Shown: positions 8,428-16,811 of the stretch, piece after piece
How positions within the stretch are numbered: position 1 is the stretch's first letter
Layout of the letters: every line of letters starts with the position of its first letter
Assembly (NCBI RefSeq): GCF_003751445.1
Contig: NZ_RJUU01000001.1
Span: forward strand, 3,415,001-3,479,000
DNA length: 64,000 nucleotides
Reading direction: 5' to 3'
From: Streptomyces sp. 840.1
GTDB lineage: Bacteria > Actinomycetota > Actinomycetes > Streptomycetales > Streptomycetaceae
Program-made: the position numbers and the translations under genes
Notes under the pieces: model-generated
What the model was told of the DNA's origin: nothing
The model's database searches: none
What the model saw: the letters and a program-made list of their open reading frames with translations, nothing else

Positions 8428-10623
8428 ATGACCACCCCCGTCACACGGGGCAGGCACAACCGCAAGAAGCAGACCCGGCGGCGCAGGCTTCCCATGCGTT
8501 ATCTGCTGCCGTTCCTGCTCCTCGTCGCCCTGCTCGCCATGCTGATGCTGCGCGGTTACGTGCACAGCGAAATCCTTGCCGACCACCGGATCCAGCCACC
8601 GGCGGCGACCGACCAGGTTCCCGAGCAGGTGCTCGAAGGCGGACCGGTCATCGACGCGCGCAGCGCGACCGAACCGGCCAAGACCCTGCGCATCCCCGAC
8701 CACCGCATCGTGCTGACCTTCGACGACGGCCCGGACCCGGAGTGGACGCCGCGCGTGCTCGACAAGCTCAAGGAGTACGACGCGCACGCCGTCTTCTTCG
8801 TCACCGGCACCATGGCCTCGCGCTACCCCGAGCTCGTGGAGCGCATGGTCAAGGAGGGGCACGAGGTCGGGCTGCACACCTTCAACCACCCCGACCTCTC
8901 CTACCAGTCGCACACCCGCATCGACTGGGAGCTCTCGCAGAACCAGCTGGTGCTGGCCGGTGCGGCCGGAATCCGCACCTCGCTGTTCCGGCCGCCGTAC
9001 TCCTCGTTCGCCGACGCCATGGACGACAAGTCGTGGCCGGTCACCCAGTACATCGGCAGCCGCGGCTACCTCACCGTCGTCAACAACACCGACAGCGAGG
9101 ACTGGAAGCGCCCCGGCGTCGGTGTCATCAGCAAGAACGCCACACCGAAGCAGGGCAAGGGCGCCATCGTCCTGATGCACGACTCGGGCGGCGACCGCTC
9201 CCAGACCGTGGCGGCGCTCGGCCACTTCCTGCCCAAGATGCAGGCGAAGGGCTACGAGTTCGCCAACCTCACCGACGCCCTCGGCGCCCCCAGCGCGCAC
9301 ACCCCGGTCACCGGTCTCGCGCTGTGGAAGGGCAGGGCGTTCGTCTACGCGGTCGGCGTCTCGGACCACATCACCGATGTCATGGTGGCCGGTCTCGCCG
9401 TCATCGGTGTACTGGTCATCTCCCGCTTCGGGCTGATGCTGCTGCTCTCCTTCGCGCACGCCCGCCGGGTCCGCAGACGGGGCTTCGGCTGGGGCGAACC
9501 CGTCACCCGCCCGGTGACCGTCCTGGTGCCCGCGTACAACGAACGCGAGTGCATCGCCAACACGGTGCGCTCCCTGGTGGCAAGTGACTATCCGGTCGAA
9601 GTCATCGTGATCGACGACGGCTCCACCGACGGCACCGCCGACATCGTCGAGGCGATGTGGCTGCGAGACGTCCGGGTGGTGCGCCAGCGCAACGCAGGAA
9701 AGCCCGCGGCCCTCAACAACGGCATCGCGCACGCCCGCCACGACATCATCGTGATGATGGACGGCGACACCGTCTTCGAGCCGTCCACCGTCCGCGAGCT
9801 CGTGCAGCCCTTCGCCGACCCGAGGGTCGGGGCCGTCGCGGGCAACGCCAAGGTCGGCAACCGGGACTCGATGATCGGGGCCTGGCAGCACATCGAGTAC
9901 GTGATGGGCTTCAACCTCGACCGCAGGATGTACGACCTGCTGCGCTGCATGCCCACCATCCCCGGCGCCGTCGGGGCGTTCCGCCGGGACGCGCTGGACC
10001 GGATCGGCGGCATGAGCGAGGACACCCTCGCCGAGGACACCGACGTCACCATGGCCCTGCACCGGGACGGCTGGCGCGTCGTGTACGCGGAGAACGCCCG
10101 TGCCTGGACCGAGGCGCCGGAGACCGTGCAGCAGTTGTGGTCGCAGCGCTACCGCTGGTCGTACGGCACGATGCAGGCCATCTGGAAGCACCGCCGCGCG
10201 GTCGTCGAGCGCGGACCCTCCGGCCGATTCGGGCGCGTCGGGCTGCCGTTCGTCGCCCTGTTCATGGTCGTCGCCCCGCTGCTCGCCCCCCTCATCGACG
10301 TCTTCCTGCTGTACGGAATCGTCTTCGGGCCCACCCAGAAGACGATCGTCGCCTGGCTCGGCGTCCTCGCCGTACAGGCGGTCTGCGCCGCGTACGCCTT
10401 CCGGCTCGACCGGGAACGCATGACGCATCTGATCTCGCTGCCCCTCCAGCAGATCCTCTACCGGCAGCTCATGTACGTGGTGCTGCTCCAGTCCTGGATC
10501 ACCGCTCTCACCGGCGGCCGGCTGCGCTGGCAGAAGCTGCGCCGCACCGGCGTCGTGGAGGCGCCCGGCTCCATGCCCAGCCAGCGGCGCGGCAGCAGCA
10601 ACGACCGGAGGCCCGTCGCATGA
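8428..10623 (+). CDS. matB: Bifunctional polysaccharide deacetylase / glycosyltransferase 2 (MatB-like)
   Basis: A 731-residue membrane enzyme. After a helix at about residues 21-42 comes a NodB deacetylase domain (LTFDDGPD near 96, metal ligands in HTFNHPDL near 149-153), two central helices (about 303-345), then a processive GT2 domain with PAYNE near 368, DDGSTDG near 397, DGD near 445, the TED-like EDTD near 535 and QRYRW near 573, then C-terminal helices. PgaB and PgaC functions are thus fused: synthesis of beta-1,6-linked poly-N-acetylglucosamine and its partial deacetylation. This matches MatB of Streptomyces. It overlaps the downstream acyltransferase by four bases (ATGA). Confidence 0.88.
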   Translation: MTTPVTRGRHNRKKQTRRRRLPMRYLLPFLLLVALLAMLMLRGYVHSEILADHRIQPPAATDQVPEQVLEGGPVIDARSATEPAKTLRIPDHRIVLTFDDGPDPEWTPRVLDKLKEYDAHAVFFVTGTMASRYPELVERMVKEGHEVGLHTFNHPDLSYQSHTRIDWELSQNQLVLAGAAGIRTSLFRPPYSSFADAMDDKSWPVTQYIGSRGYLTVVNNTDSEDWKRPGVGVISKNATPKQGKGAIVLMHDSGGDRSQTVAALGHFLPKMQAKGYEFANLTDALGAPSAHTPVTGLALWKGRAFVYAVGVSDHITDVMVAGLAVIGVLVISRFGLMLLLSFAHARRVRRRGFGWGEPVTRPVTVLVPAYNERECIANTVRSLVASDYPVEVIVIDDGSTDGTADIVEAMWLRDVRVVRQRNAGKPAALNNGIAHARHDIIVMMDGDTVFEPSTVRELVQPFADPRVGAVAGNAKVGNRDSMIGAWQHIEYVMGFNLDRRMYDLLRCMPTIPGAVGAFRRDALDRIGGMSEDTLAEDTDVTMALHRDGWRVVYAENARAWTEAPETVQQLWSQRYRWSYGTMQAIWKHRRAVVERGPSGRFGRVGLPFVALFMVVAPLLAPLIDVFLLYGIVFGPTQKTIVAWLGVLAVQAVCAAYAFRLDRERMTHLISLPLQQILYRQLMYVVLLQSWITALTGGRLRWQKLRRTGVVEAPGSMPSQRRGSSNDRRPVA

Positions 10624-12095
10624 CCCACCCGAGCCACCCCTCGGCCTACCCGCAGCAGCCGCCCGGGGAGCCGCACACGGTGCCGTTCCCGGCGCAGACC
10701 CCGTACGCCTCCACCGGGCAGGCGCCGTACCCGTACCCGCCCGCCGGTGTCCCGTCCGCGCTGCCGCCCGAGAAGGGGGCCGCGGTGCCGGCCCCCGCAG
10801 CGAAGGAGGCCCCCGCAGCGAAGGAGGCCGCCGCACCGAAGGCGGGCGGCCGCGACCGCTACCTCGACCTGCTCCGGGCCGTCGCGCTGGTCCGCGTCGT
10901 CGTCTTCCACCTCTTCGGCTGGGCCTGGCTGACCATCCTCTTCCCGTCCATGGGCGTGATGTTCGCGCTGGCCGGCTCCCTGATGGCCCGGTCGCTGGCC
11001 CGGCCCGCCTGGAGCGTCGTGCGCGGCCGGCTGCGCAGGCTGCTGCCGCCGATGTGGGCGTTCGCCGCACTCGTCGTACCGATGATGTTCGTGATGGGCC
11101 TCAAACCGGTGCGGGACGAGGGCATCTGGTGGTTCCTGAAGCTCGGCTGCTACATCCTGCCGGTCGGCTCGCCGCCGTTCCCCTGGGAGAGCGGGTCCGA
11201 GAGCGGGTTCCTGGAGCAGTCGTGGGCCGAGCAGGCGGTGGGTCCGCTCTGGTACATCCGTGCCTACCTGTGGTTCGTGCTGGCCTCACCGCTGCTCCTG
11301 AAGGCGTTCCGCAGACTGCCCTGGGCGACGATGCTCGCGCCGGTCGCCCTCACCGCCGTCGTCGGCACCGGCCTGGTCACCGTGGAGGGGGCGACGGGCG
11401 AGGCGCTCGTCGACTTCGGCACCTTCGGCGCCTGCTGGATCCTGGGCTTCGCCCACAACGACGGGCTGCTGAAGAAGGTCCCGCGCTACATCTCGGTCTC
11501 CTCGGCCGCGATCTTCATGGCCTTCGGCCTCTGGTGGGCGTCCGGACACCTCACCGAGGAGGGCTGGAACCTCGACGAGATCCCGCTCGCCCAGGCCACC
11601 TGGTCGCTCGGCTTCTGCGCGATCCTGCTCCAGTACGCGCCCTCGTGGCGGGAACTGCCCGGCAGGCTGGCCGGCTGGGACAGCCCGATCACCCTGGCCA
11701 ACAACCGGGCCGTGACGATCTACCTCTGGCACAACCTGCTGTTCATGGCGACGATGCCGATCATCGACCAGCTGTGGAACGTCCCCTGGGTCGGTGACCA
11801 CCTCGGTACGTACATCGACGCCTCGTACAACGTACTGATGCTGATCCTGATCTGGCCCCTGATCGGGGTGATGATCGTCGCGGTCGGCTGGGTCGAGGAC
11901 GTGGCGGCGAAGCGGCGGCCCCGGCTCTGGCCCAACGGCGCCCCGAAGCGGACGAGCGGCCGGCGACGACCGCCCTCACCGGGGCGTCCGCGCCCCGGTG
12001 AGAGCAAGGTTGCGCACCGGTCACCTCACGGCACCACGACGAAACGCGCGCTCCCTAGGGTCGGGGACGACACCCCGACCCGTGGAGGCGCGTGA
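10620..12095 (+). CDS. Acyltransferase 3 family membrane protein
   Basis: A 491-residue integral membrane protein with a proline-rich cytoplasmic N-terminus (about residues 1-75, including AAKEA-type repeats) and roughly ten helices. The family signature is visible: DLLRAVALVRVVVFHLFGW near residues 83-101, with the invariant Arg and His. Such proteins O-acetylate or O-succinylate surface polysaccharides and lipids. Overlap with matB points to modification of the Mat polymer. The hydrophilic C-terminal tail (last about 55 residues) overlaps the control region of narK, whose ATG shares one base with this stop codon. Confidence 0.9.
   Translation: MTHPSHPSAYPQQPPGEPHTVPFPAQTPYASTGQAPYPYPPAGVPSALPPEKGAAVPAPAAKEAPAAKEAAAPKAGGRDRYLDLLRAVALVRVVVFHLFGWAWLTILFPSMGVMFALAGSLMARSLARPAWSVVRGRLRRLLPPMWAFAALVVPMMFVMGLKPVRDEGIWWFLKLGCYILPVGSPPFPWESGSESGFLEQSWAEQAVGPLWYIRAYLWFVLASPLLLKAFRRLPWATMLAPVALTAVVGTGLVTVEGATGEALVDFGTFGACWILGFAHNDGLLKKVPRYISVSSAAIFMAFGLWWASGHLTEEGWNLDEIPLAQATWSLGFCAILLQYAPSWRELPGRLAGWDSPITLANNRAVTIYLWHNLLFMATMPIIDQLWNVPWVGDHLGTYIDASYNVLMLILIWPLIGVMIVAVGWVEDVAAKRRPRLWPNGAPKRTSGRRRPPSPGRPRPGESKVAHRSPHGTTTKRALPRVGDDTPTRGGA
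12030..12045 (+). promoter_or_regulatory. GlnR-like box upstream of narK
   Basis: GGCAC-n6-GAAAC at 12030-12045 fits the actinobacterial GlnR pattern gTnAC-n6-GaAAC at all but one informative base. It lies 50 bases before the NarK start, inside the coding tail of the acyltransferase. A further GTCAC at 12020-12024 precedes it with a spacing one base short of ideal. Confidence 0.5.
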
Positions 12096-13426
12096 TGGCT
12101 GGCCGTTGGATCGAGCAGTGGGAACCGGAGGACGAGACGTTCTGGCGGGAGAAGGGCGAGCGGATCGCCCGCCGGAATCTGTGGTTCTCCGTCCTCTCCG
12201 AGCACATCGGTTTCTCCATCTGGACCCTGTGGTCGGTGATGGTCCTGTTCATGGGACCGGAGTACGGGGTGGACCCGGCCGGGAAGTTCTTCCTGATCTC
12301 GACCGCGACACTGGTCGGCGCGGTCGTGCGGGTGCCGTACACCTTCGCGGTGGCCCGGTTCGGCGGCCGTAACTGGACCGTGTTCAGCGCGTTCGCCCTG
12401 CTGGTGCCGACCGTCGCCGCCTGGGTGGTGATGGAGCCCGGGACCTCGTACACCACGTTCCTGGTGGTAGCGGCACTGACCGGTATCGGCGGCGGCAACT
12501 TCGCCTCCTCGATGACGAACATCAACGCCTTCTTCCCGCTGCGCGAGAAGGGCTGGGCGCTCGGGCTCAACGCGGGCGGCGGCAACGTCGGGGTGCCCGT
12601 CGTACAGCTCGCCGGGCTGCTGGTGATCGGGACGGCGGGTGCCGCGCATCCGAGGATCGTGCTCGGCGCGTACATCCCGCTGATCGTCGTCGCCGCGCTG
12701 TGCGCCGCGCACTTCATGGACAACCTGGCGCCCGTGCAGAACGACACCGGGGCCGCCGGGAAGGCCGTCCGCGACCCGCACACCTGGATCATGGCGGTGC
12801 TCTACATCGGCACCTTCGGCTCCTTCATCGGCTACAGCTTCGCCTTCGGCCTGGTGCTCCAGACCCAGTTCGGCCGGACCCCGCTGGAGGCCGCCTCGCT
12901 CACCTTCATCGGCCCGCTGCTCGGCTCCCTGATCCGGCCGGTCGGCGGCCGGCTGGCCGACCGGTACGGCGGCGCCCGCATCACCATGGGGAACTTCGTG
13001 GCGATGGCGGTGGCGACCGGCGTCGTCGTATACGCCTCCGGCACAAAGTCGCTGCCCGTCTTCCTGACCGGCTTCACCGCGCTCTTCGTCCTGAGCGGGC
13101 TCGGCAACGGCTCGACGTACAAGATGATCCCCGGCATCTTCCACGCCAAGGCGATCGCCCTGGGACTGCGCGGCGAGCAGGCCGCGGCGCACGGGCGGCG
13201 GCTGTCCGGGGCGGCCATGGGCCTCATCGGCGCGGTCGGCGCACTCGGCGGGCTGGCCATCAACCTGGCCTTCCGGCAGTCCTTCCAGACCGCGGGCACC
13301 GGGACGGCGGCCTTCTGGTCCTTCCTGGCCTTCTACGGGGTGTGCTCCGTGCTCACCTGGGCGGTATACCTTCGCCCCACCGCGCCCCTCCCGGCGAAGC
13401 CGCAGCTCAGCTACGCCGAGGTGTGA
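12095..13426 (+). CDS. narK: Nitrate/nitrite transporter, NarK family
   Basis: A 443-residue MFS transporter of the nitrate/nitrite porter group. The N-terminus (GRWIEQWEPEDETFWREKG) and the glycine-rich signature NAGGGNVGVPVVQLAG near residues 160-175 are typical of NarK proteins, as is a second glycine-rich block around GLGNGSTYKMIP near 337-348. It moves nitrate in or nitrite out for assimilation. ATG 12095 has GGAGG seven bases upstream; GTG at 12092 is an alternative. Adjacent nnaR and GlnR-like boxes indicate nitrogen control. Confidence 0.93.
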   Translation: MAGRWIEQWEPEDETFWREKGERIARRNLWFSVLSEHIGFSIWTLWSVMVLFMGPEYGVDPAGKFFLISTATLVGAVVRVPYTFAVARFGGRNWTVFSAFALLVPTVAAWVVMEPGTSYTTFLVVAALTGIGGGNFASSMTNINAFFPLREKGWALGLNAGGGNVGVPVVQLAGLLVIGTAGAAHPRIVLGAYIPLIVVAALCAAHFMDNLAPVQNDTGAAGKAVRDPHTWIMAVLYIGTFGSFIGYSFAFGLVLQTQFGRTPLEAASLTFIGPLLGSLIRPVGGRLADRYGGARITMGNFVAMAVATGVVVYASGTKSLPVFLTGFTALFVLSGLGNGSTYKMIPGIFHAKAIALGLRGEQAAAHGRRLSGAAMGLIGAVGALGGLAINLAFRQSFQTAGTGTAAFWSFLAFYGVCSVLTWAVYLRPTAPLPAKPQLSYAEV

Positions 13427-13451
13427 TGATGGCCCTGCCGTGTCGGGTGAC

Positions 13452-13478
13452 GTAACGGGCGGGAAATACGGGCGAACC
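13452..13478 (+). promoter_or_regulatory. GlnR-like box upstream of nnaR
   Basis: GTAAC-n6-GAAAT-n6-GAACC at 13452-13478 matches the gTnAC-n6-GaAAC half-site pair with one mismatch plus a weaker third half. It is about 75 bases before the ATG chosen for nnaR. Confidence 0.5.
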
Positions 13479-13552
13479 GAGCCTGTCACGCAGCGTTGGC
13501 AGTCTCGGTACTCCGCACCATCGAGCAGCGGGACGAGAGCCGGGTAGACCAT

Positions 13553-14695
13553 ATGCACGACGACGAACAGCACGGGCCCCTCGCCGGCTTCACGGTCGGC
13601 GTCACCGCCGCGCGCAGGGCGGACGAACTCGCCGCGCTGCTGCGGCGGCGCGGCGCCACCGTGGTGCACGCCCCCGCCCTGCGGATCGTGCCGCTCGCCG
13701 ACGACAGCGAACTCCTCACCGCCACCAAGGAACTCCTCGACAGCGTCCCCGACGTGGTCATCGCCACCACCGCGATCGGCTTCCGGGGCTGGATCGAGGC
13801 GGCCGACGGCTGGGGGATCGGTGCCCAGCTGCTGGAGCGGCTGCGCGGCGTCGAACTGCTGGCGCGCGGACCCAAGGTCAAGGGCGCGGTCCGCGCCGCC
13901 GGGCTCACCGAGGCGTGGTCACCCGCCTCCGAGTCCATGGCGGAAGTGCTGGAACGGCTCCTCGCCGAGGGCGTCGAGGGCCGTCGCATCGCCCTCCAGC
14001 TGCACGGCGAACCGCTCCCCGGCTTCGTCGAGTCGCTGCGGGCGGCGGGCGCCGAGGTCATCGGCGTACCCGTCTACCGCTGGATGCCGCCCGAGGACAT
14101 CGCCCCGCTCGACCGGCTCCTCGACCTCACCGCCGCACGCGGCCTGGACGCGCTCACCTTCACCAGCGCCCCCGCCGCGGCCTCGCTGCTGCGCCGCGCC
14201 GAGGAGCGCGGCATGCTTCCCGAACTCCTGGGCGCCCTGCGGGACGACGTCGTATCGGCCTGCGTAGGGCCGGTCACCGCCCTGCCGTTGCAGGCCCACG
14301 GGCTCGACACCGTCCAGCCCGAGCGCTTCCGGCTCGGCCCGCTCGTCCAGATCCTCTGCCGTGAACTTCCGGGCCGTGCGCGTACGTTGCCCGTCGCCGG
14401 ACACCGGGTCGAGATCCGGGGCCACGCCGTTCTGGTCGACGACGAGCTGCGCCCGGTGCCGCCGGCCGGGATGGCCCTGCTGCACACCCTGGCGCGCCGG
14501 CCGGGCTGGGTGGTGGCCCGCGCCGACCTGCTGCGCGCCCTGCCCGGCAGCGGCACGGACGAGCACGCGGTGGAGACGGCCATGGCCCGGCTGCGCACCG
14601 CGCTCGGGGTGCCCAGGATCGTCCAGACGGTCGTCAAGCGCGGCTACCGGCTGGCCCTGGACCCGGCGGCGGACGCCAAGTACGCGGACTCCTGA
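13553..14695 (+). CDS. nnaR: HemD-like/winged-helix regulator of nitrate assimilation (NnaR)
   Basis: A 380-residue two-domain protein. Residues 1 to about 260 have the uroporphyrinogen-III synthase (HemD) fold (GFTVGVTAARRADELAALL, TFTSAPAAASLLR, ACVGPVTA). The last about 100 residues are an OmpR/PhoB-type winged helix (VLVDDELRPVPPAGMALL ... VETAMARLRTAL ... VKRGYRL). This architecture is that of NnaR in Streptomyces, which acts with GlnR on nar and nir genes. ATG 13553 is preferred to TTG 13496. Whether the HemD part still makes tetrapyrrole or senses a ligand is not visible here. Its 3' end overlaps the convergent gene by 52 bases. Confidence 0.88.
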   Translation: MHDDEQHGPLAGFTVGVTAARRADELAALLRRRGATVVHAPALRIVPLADDSELLTATKELLDSVPDVVIATTAIGFRGWIEAADGWGIGAQLLERLRGVELLARGPKVKGAVRAAGLTEAWSPASESMAEVLERLLAEGVEGRRIALQLHGEPLPGFVESLRAAGAEVIGVPVYRWMPPEDIAPLDRLLDLTAARGLDALTFTSAPAAASLLRRAEERGMLPELLGALRDDVVSACVGPVTALPLQAHGLDTVQPERFRLGPLVQILCRELPGRARTLPVAGHRVEIRGHAVLVDDELRPVPPAGMALLHTLARRPGWVVARADLLRALPGSGTDEHAVETAMARLRTALGVPRIVQTVVKRGYRLALDPAADAKYADS

Positions 14696-15213
14696 GGCAG
14701 CTGCCGTCCCGTCAGGTGGGCGGCCCGCAGCAGGAGGGCGAGCGCGGCGGTGCACAGGACCGCGCGCACGGCGTTCCAGGCGACCCACGCGTCCTCGAAC
14801 CGGTCCCGTACGGCGGCCGGGCCGGCGATGCGCGCCGGGTCGCCGGCCCGCGCGAGCTCGTCGTTGAGCGGGACGTTGACGCCCGAGGTGAGCAGGAAGG
14901 CGACGGCGTACACCGCGAGCGCGGCGAAGAGCCAGCCGCGCGGGCCGGGGGAGCGGCGCTGCTGCCAGGCGGCCACCGCGGTGAGGATCAGTGCGCCCAA
15001 GAAGCCGGCGAAGAACACCGGGTTCTCTATGACGTCGTTGATGTTCTGCATGACCTCGATGAAGGTCCGGTCGTCGCTGCGGCCGAGGGCGGGCATGACC
15101 GCGCAGGAGAAGACGTAGAACGTGCCCGCGACGAGTCCGGTGGTGACGGCGGCGCCACCGATGACGAGATGGCGGAGGGCGTGGTGGGGCCGGTGGGCCT
15201 GGCTGGTTGTCAT
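14644..15213 (-). CDS. DUF1772 (anthrone oxygenase-like) membrane protein
   Basis: A 189-residue protein with four hydrophobic segments (about residues 12-35, 65-85, 97-116, 150-170) and the family blocks GTFYVFSCAVMPAL near the N-terminus, NPVFFAGFLGA and NVPLNDEL. DUF1772 proteins include small anthrone oxygenases, but most members have no known role. ATG 15213 is used; an in-frame ATG at 15249 would add 12 residues. It converges on nnaR with overlapping ends. Confidence 0.8.
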   Translation of the reverse strand: MTTSQAHRPHHALRHLVIGGAAVTTGLVAGTFYVFSCAVMPALGRSDDRTFIEVMQNINDVIENPVFFAGFLGALILTAVAAWQQRRSPGPRGWLFAALAVYAVAFLLTSGVNVPLNDELARAGDPARIAGPAAVRDRFEDAWVAWNAVRAVLCTAALALLLRAAHLTGRQLPQESAYLASAAGSRASR

Positions 15214-15337
15214 GGCACCAGTCAATTCGTCCGGCGGCCCCCGCTCCATCGCTCAGGCGCGCAGCTCCATACGCGGGCGTCCAAAGGCGGTGCGAGGCCC
15301 CGGGACGGCTGCGGCGGTGCCGGGTTACCGTGCTGGG

Positions 15338-15922
15338 ATGATCAATGAAATCCACCGGCTCGACACGGGGATACGGCTCCGTCCCGCCACCGGGTCCGAC
15401 GCCGCCTCCCTCGCCGCGGCGCTGACCCGCAGCCGTACCTACATGAGCGCCTGGGAGCCCCGGCGTCCCGACGCCTTCTACACCGAGCAGGGGCAGCGCG
15501 AGCGGCTGGCCGGGCTGCTGGCCGACCGTGGGGCGGGGCGCGTGATGCCCTGGGTGCTGGCGGACGAGGAGGACCGGGCGGTCGGCGGATTCACCCTCGA
15601 CGCCATCGTGCTCGGGTCGTTCCGCAGCGCCTCGCTCGGCTACTGGGTGGGCGTCGAGTACGCGGGCCGGGGCCTGGCCACCACCGCGGTGCGGCTCATC
15701 TGCGACCTGGCCCGGGACGAGCTGGGGCTGCACCGGGTCCAGGCGGGAACGCTGCTGGACAACGTCGCGTCGCAGCGGGTGCTCGCCAAATGCGGCTTCG
15801 AGCAGTTCGCGCTGGCCCCGCGCTACATGCACATCAACGGCGACTGGCGCGACCACCGGCTCTTCCAGCGCATCCTGCACGACGGCCCGGTCACCGGGGC
15901 ACCGTCCGCCGCCGGCGCCTGA
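15338..15922 (+). CDS. GNAT N-acetyltransferase (RimJ/RimL type)
   Basis: A 194-residue acetyl-CoA-dependent transferase. The pattern of ribosomal-protein acetyltransferases is present: IRLRPATGSDAASL at the start, the acetyl-CoA loop GYWVGVEYAGRGLAT near residues 102-116, and LHRVQAGTLLDNVASQRVLAKCGF near 134-157. The substrate is not predictable; relatives act on protein N-termini or on antibiotics. Its start follows a TACCGT-like -10 region closely, and it is divergent from the DUF1772 gene. Confidence 0.88.
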   Translation: MINEIHRLDTGIRLRPATGSDAASLAAALTRSRTYMSAWEPRRPDAFYTEQGQRERLAGLLADRGAGRVMPWVLADEEDRAVGGFTLDAIVLGSFRSASLGYWVGVEYAGRGLATTAVRLICDLARDELGLHRVQAGTLLDNVASQRVLAKCGFEQFALAPRYMHINGDWRDHRLFQRILHDGPVTGAPSAAGA

Positions 15923-16025
15923 GCGCCCCGGCCGCCCGCGCGGTGTCCGGGCGGCGGCGGGGGTTACGGGCGGGGTGCGGGACGGGCACTCTTGGGTGGA
16001 CGTCGGCCGGACCCAAGGCGGTGGC

Positions 16026-16640
16026 ATGCGCATGGCAACGCGCAAGGGATCGTGCGACTGGCGGTTCGACGCCGGGCGGCTCTGCCTCGACCTGGTGGCG
16101 ACCGGGGCCGGCAGCGCCGACGCCCCCGACCCGCTGGACCGGCCCGAGCGGCTCGTCCACTGGCTGACGGCCTCCGGAGCCGTACCGCAGGGCACCAGGC
16201 TCGCCACCGTGGACCACAGCTGGCTGCTGCTCTTCCGTCAGCTGAGGACCGCCGTCGACCGGCTGCTGACCGCGCAGCTCGGCGGCCGGGCGGCCGAGGG
16301 CGCCCTGGAGCGCGTCAACGCGCTCGCCGCAGGGGCGCCGCCCGGAGTGCGCGCCGTGCGCACCGGGAGCGGCGCCCTGGTGCGCGGGCTCAGCGCCGAA
16401 CCCGACTGCCGGGCACTGCTCGCCACCGTGGCCCGCGACGCGGTGGAGCTGCTGACCGACCCGGTGGCGCTGGGCGGGCTGCGCCGCTGCGAGGGCGACA
16501 ACTGCCGCCGGATCTACCTGGACACCTCGCGCGGGCGGCGCCGGCGCTGGTGCTCCAGCGAGGTGTGCGGCAACCGCGAACGGGTCGCCCGGCACCGGCG
16601 GCGCCACGCGGACCCGGCCGGGCGGCCCGTGGCGCCCTGA
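16026..16640 (+). CDS. CGNR zinc-finger (ABATE domain) protein
   Basis: A 204-residue protein. The N-terminal half is the stress-associated ABATE domain (FDAGRLCLDLVATG); the C-terminus is the CGNR zinc finger with CEGDNCRRIYLD and WCSSEVCGNRERVARHRRR, four cysteines and a basic helix suited to nucleic-acid binding. Such proteins are probable transcription regulators in actinobacteria. ATG 16026 and 16032 are both possible. Transcribed after the GNAT gene with about 100 bases between. Confidence 0.85.
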   Translation: MRMATRKGSCDWRFDAGRLCLDLVATGAGSADAPDPLDRPERLVHWLTASGAVPQGTRLATVDHSWLLLFRQLRTAVDRLLTAQLGGRAAEGALERVNALAAGAPPGVRAVRTGSGALVRGLSAEPDCRALLATVARDAVELLTDPVALGGLRRCEGDNCRRIYLDTSRGRRRRWCSSEVCGNRERVARHRRRHADPAGRPVAP

Positions 16641-16811
16641 CCTCCCGGGGCCCGGCCGGACCGCCCCGGCCTCGCGGCGCCGGCGCGGGCGCGCGGGCCC
16701 GGCGGGCCCGCCCCGGGCCCCGGCAAGATCACATGCTCGTGGCAGGTGCGCGACGGGCCCCGCGTCGCATAGGGTTGACGGCTGCCCAATGCACGTCAGA
16801 AGGGGGTCTCG

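Noticed and set aside
7699..11070. 1123-residue open frame on the minus strand across the mat locus
   Set aside because: A shadow of high-GC coding on the plus strand; composition is Arg/Gly/Pro-rich with no known fold, and the plus-strand genes have full family motifs.
13496..13552. TTG-initiated extension of nnaR
   Set aside because: Adds 19 residues with no ribosome binding site and no family match; ATG 13553 fits the domain start better.
16641..16811. Rifamycin-associated element upstream of helD
   Set aside because: I looked for the palindromic element that marks HelR-type genes and found no inverted repeat in the gap, so rifamycin induction is not supported.
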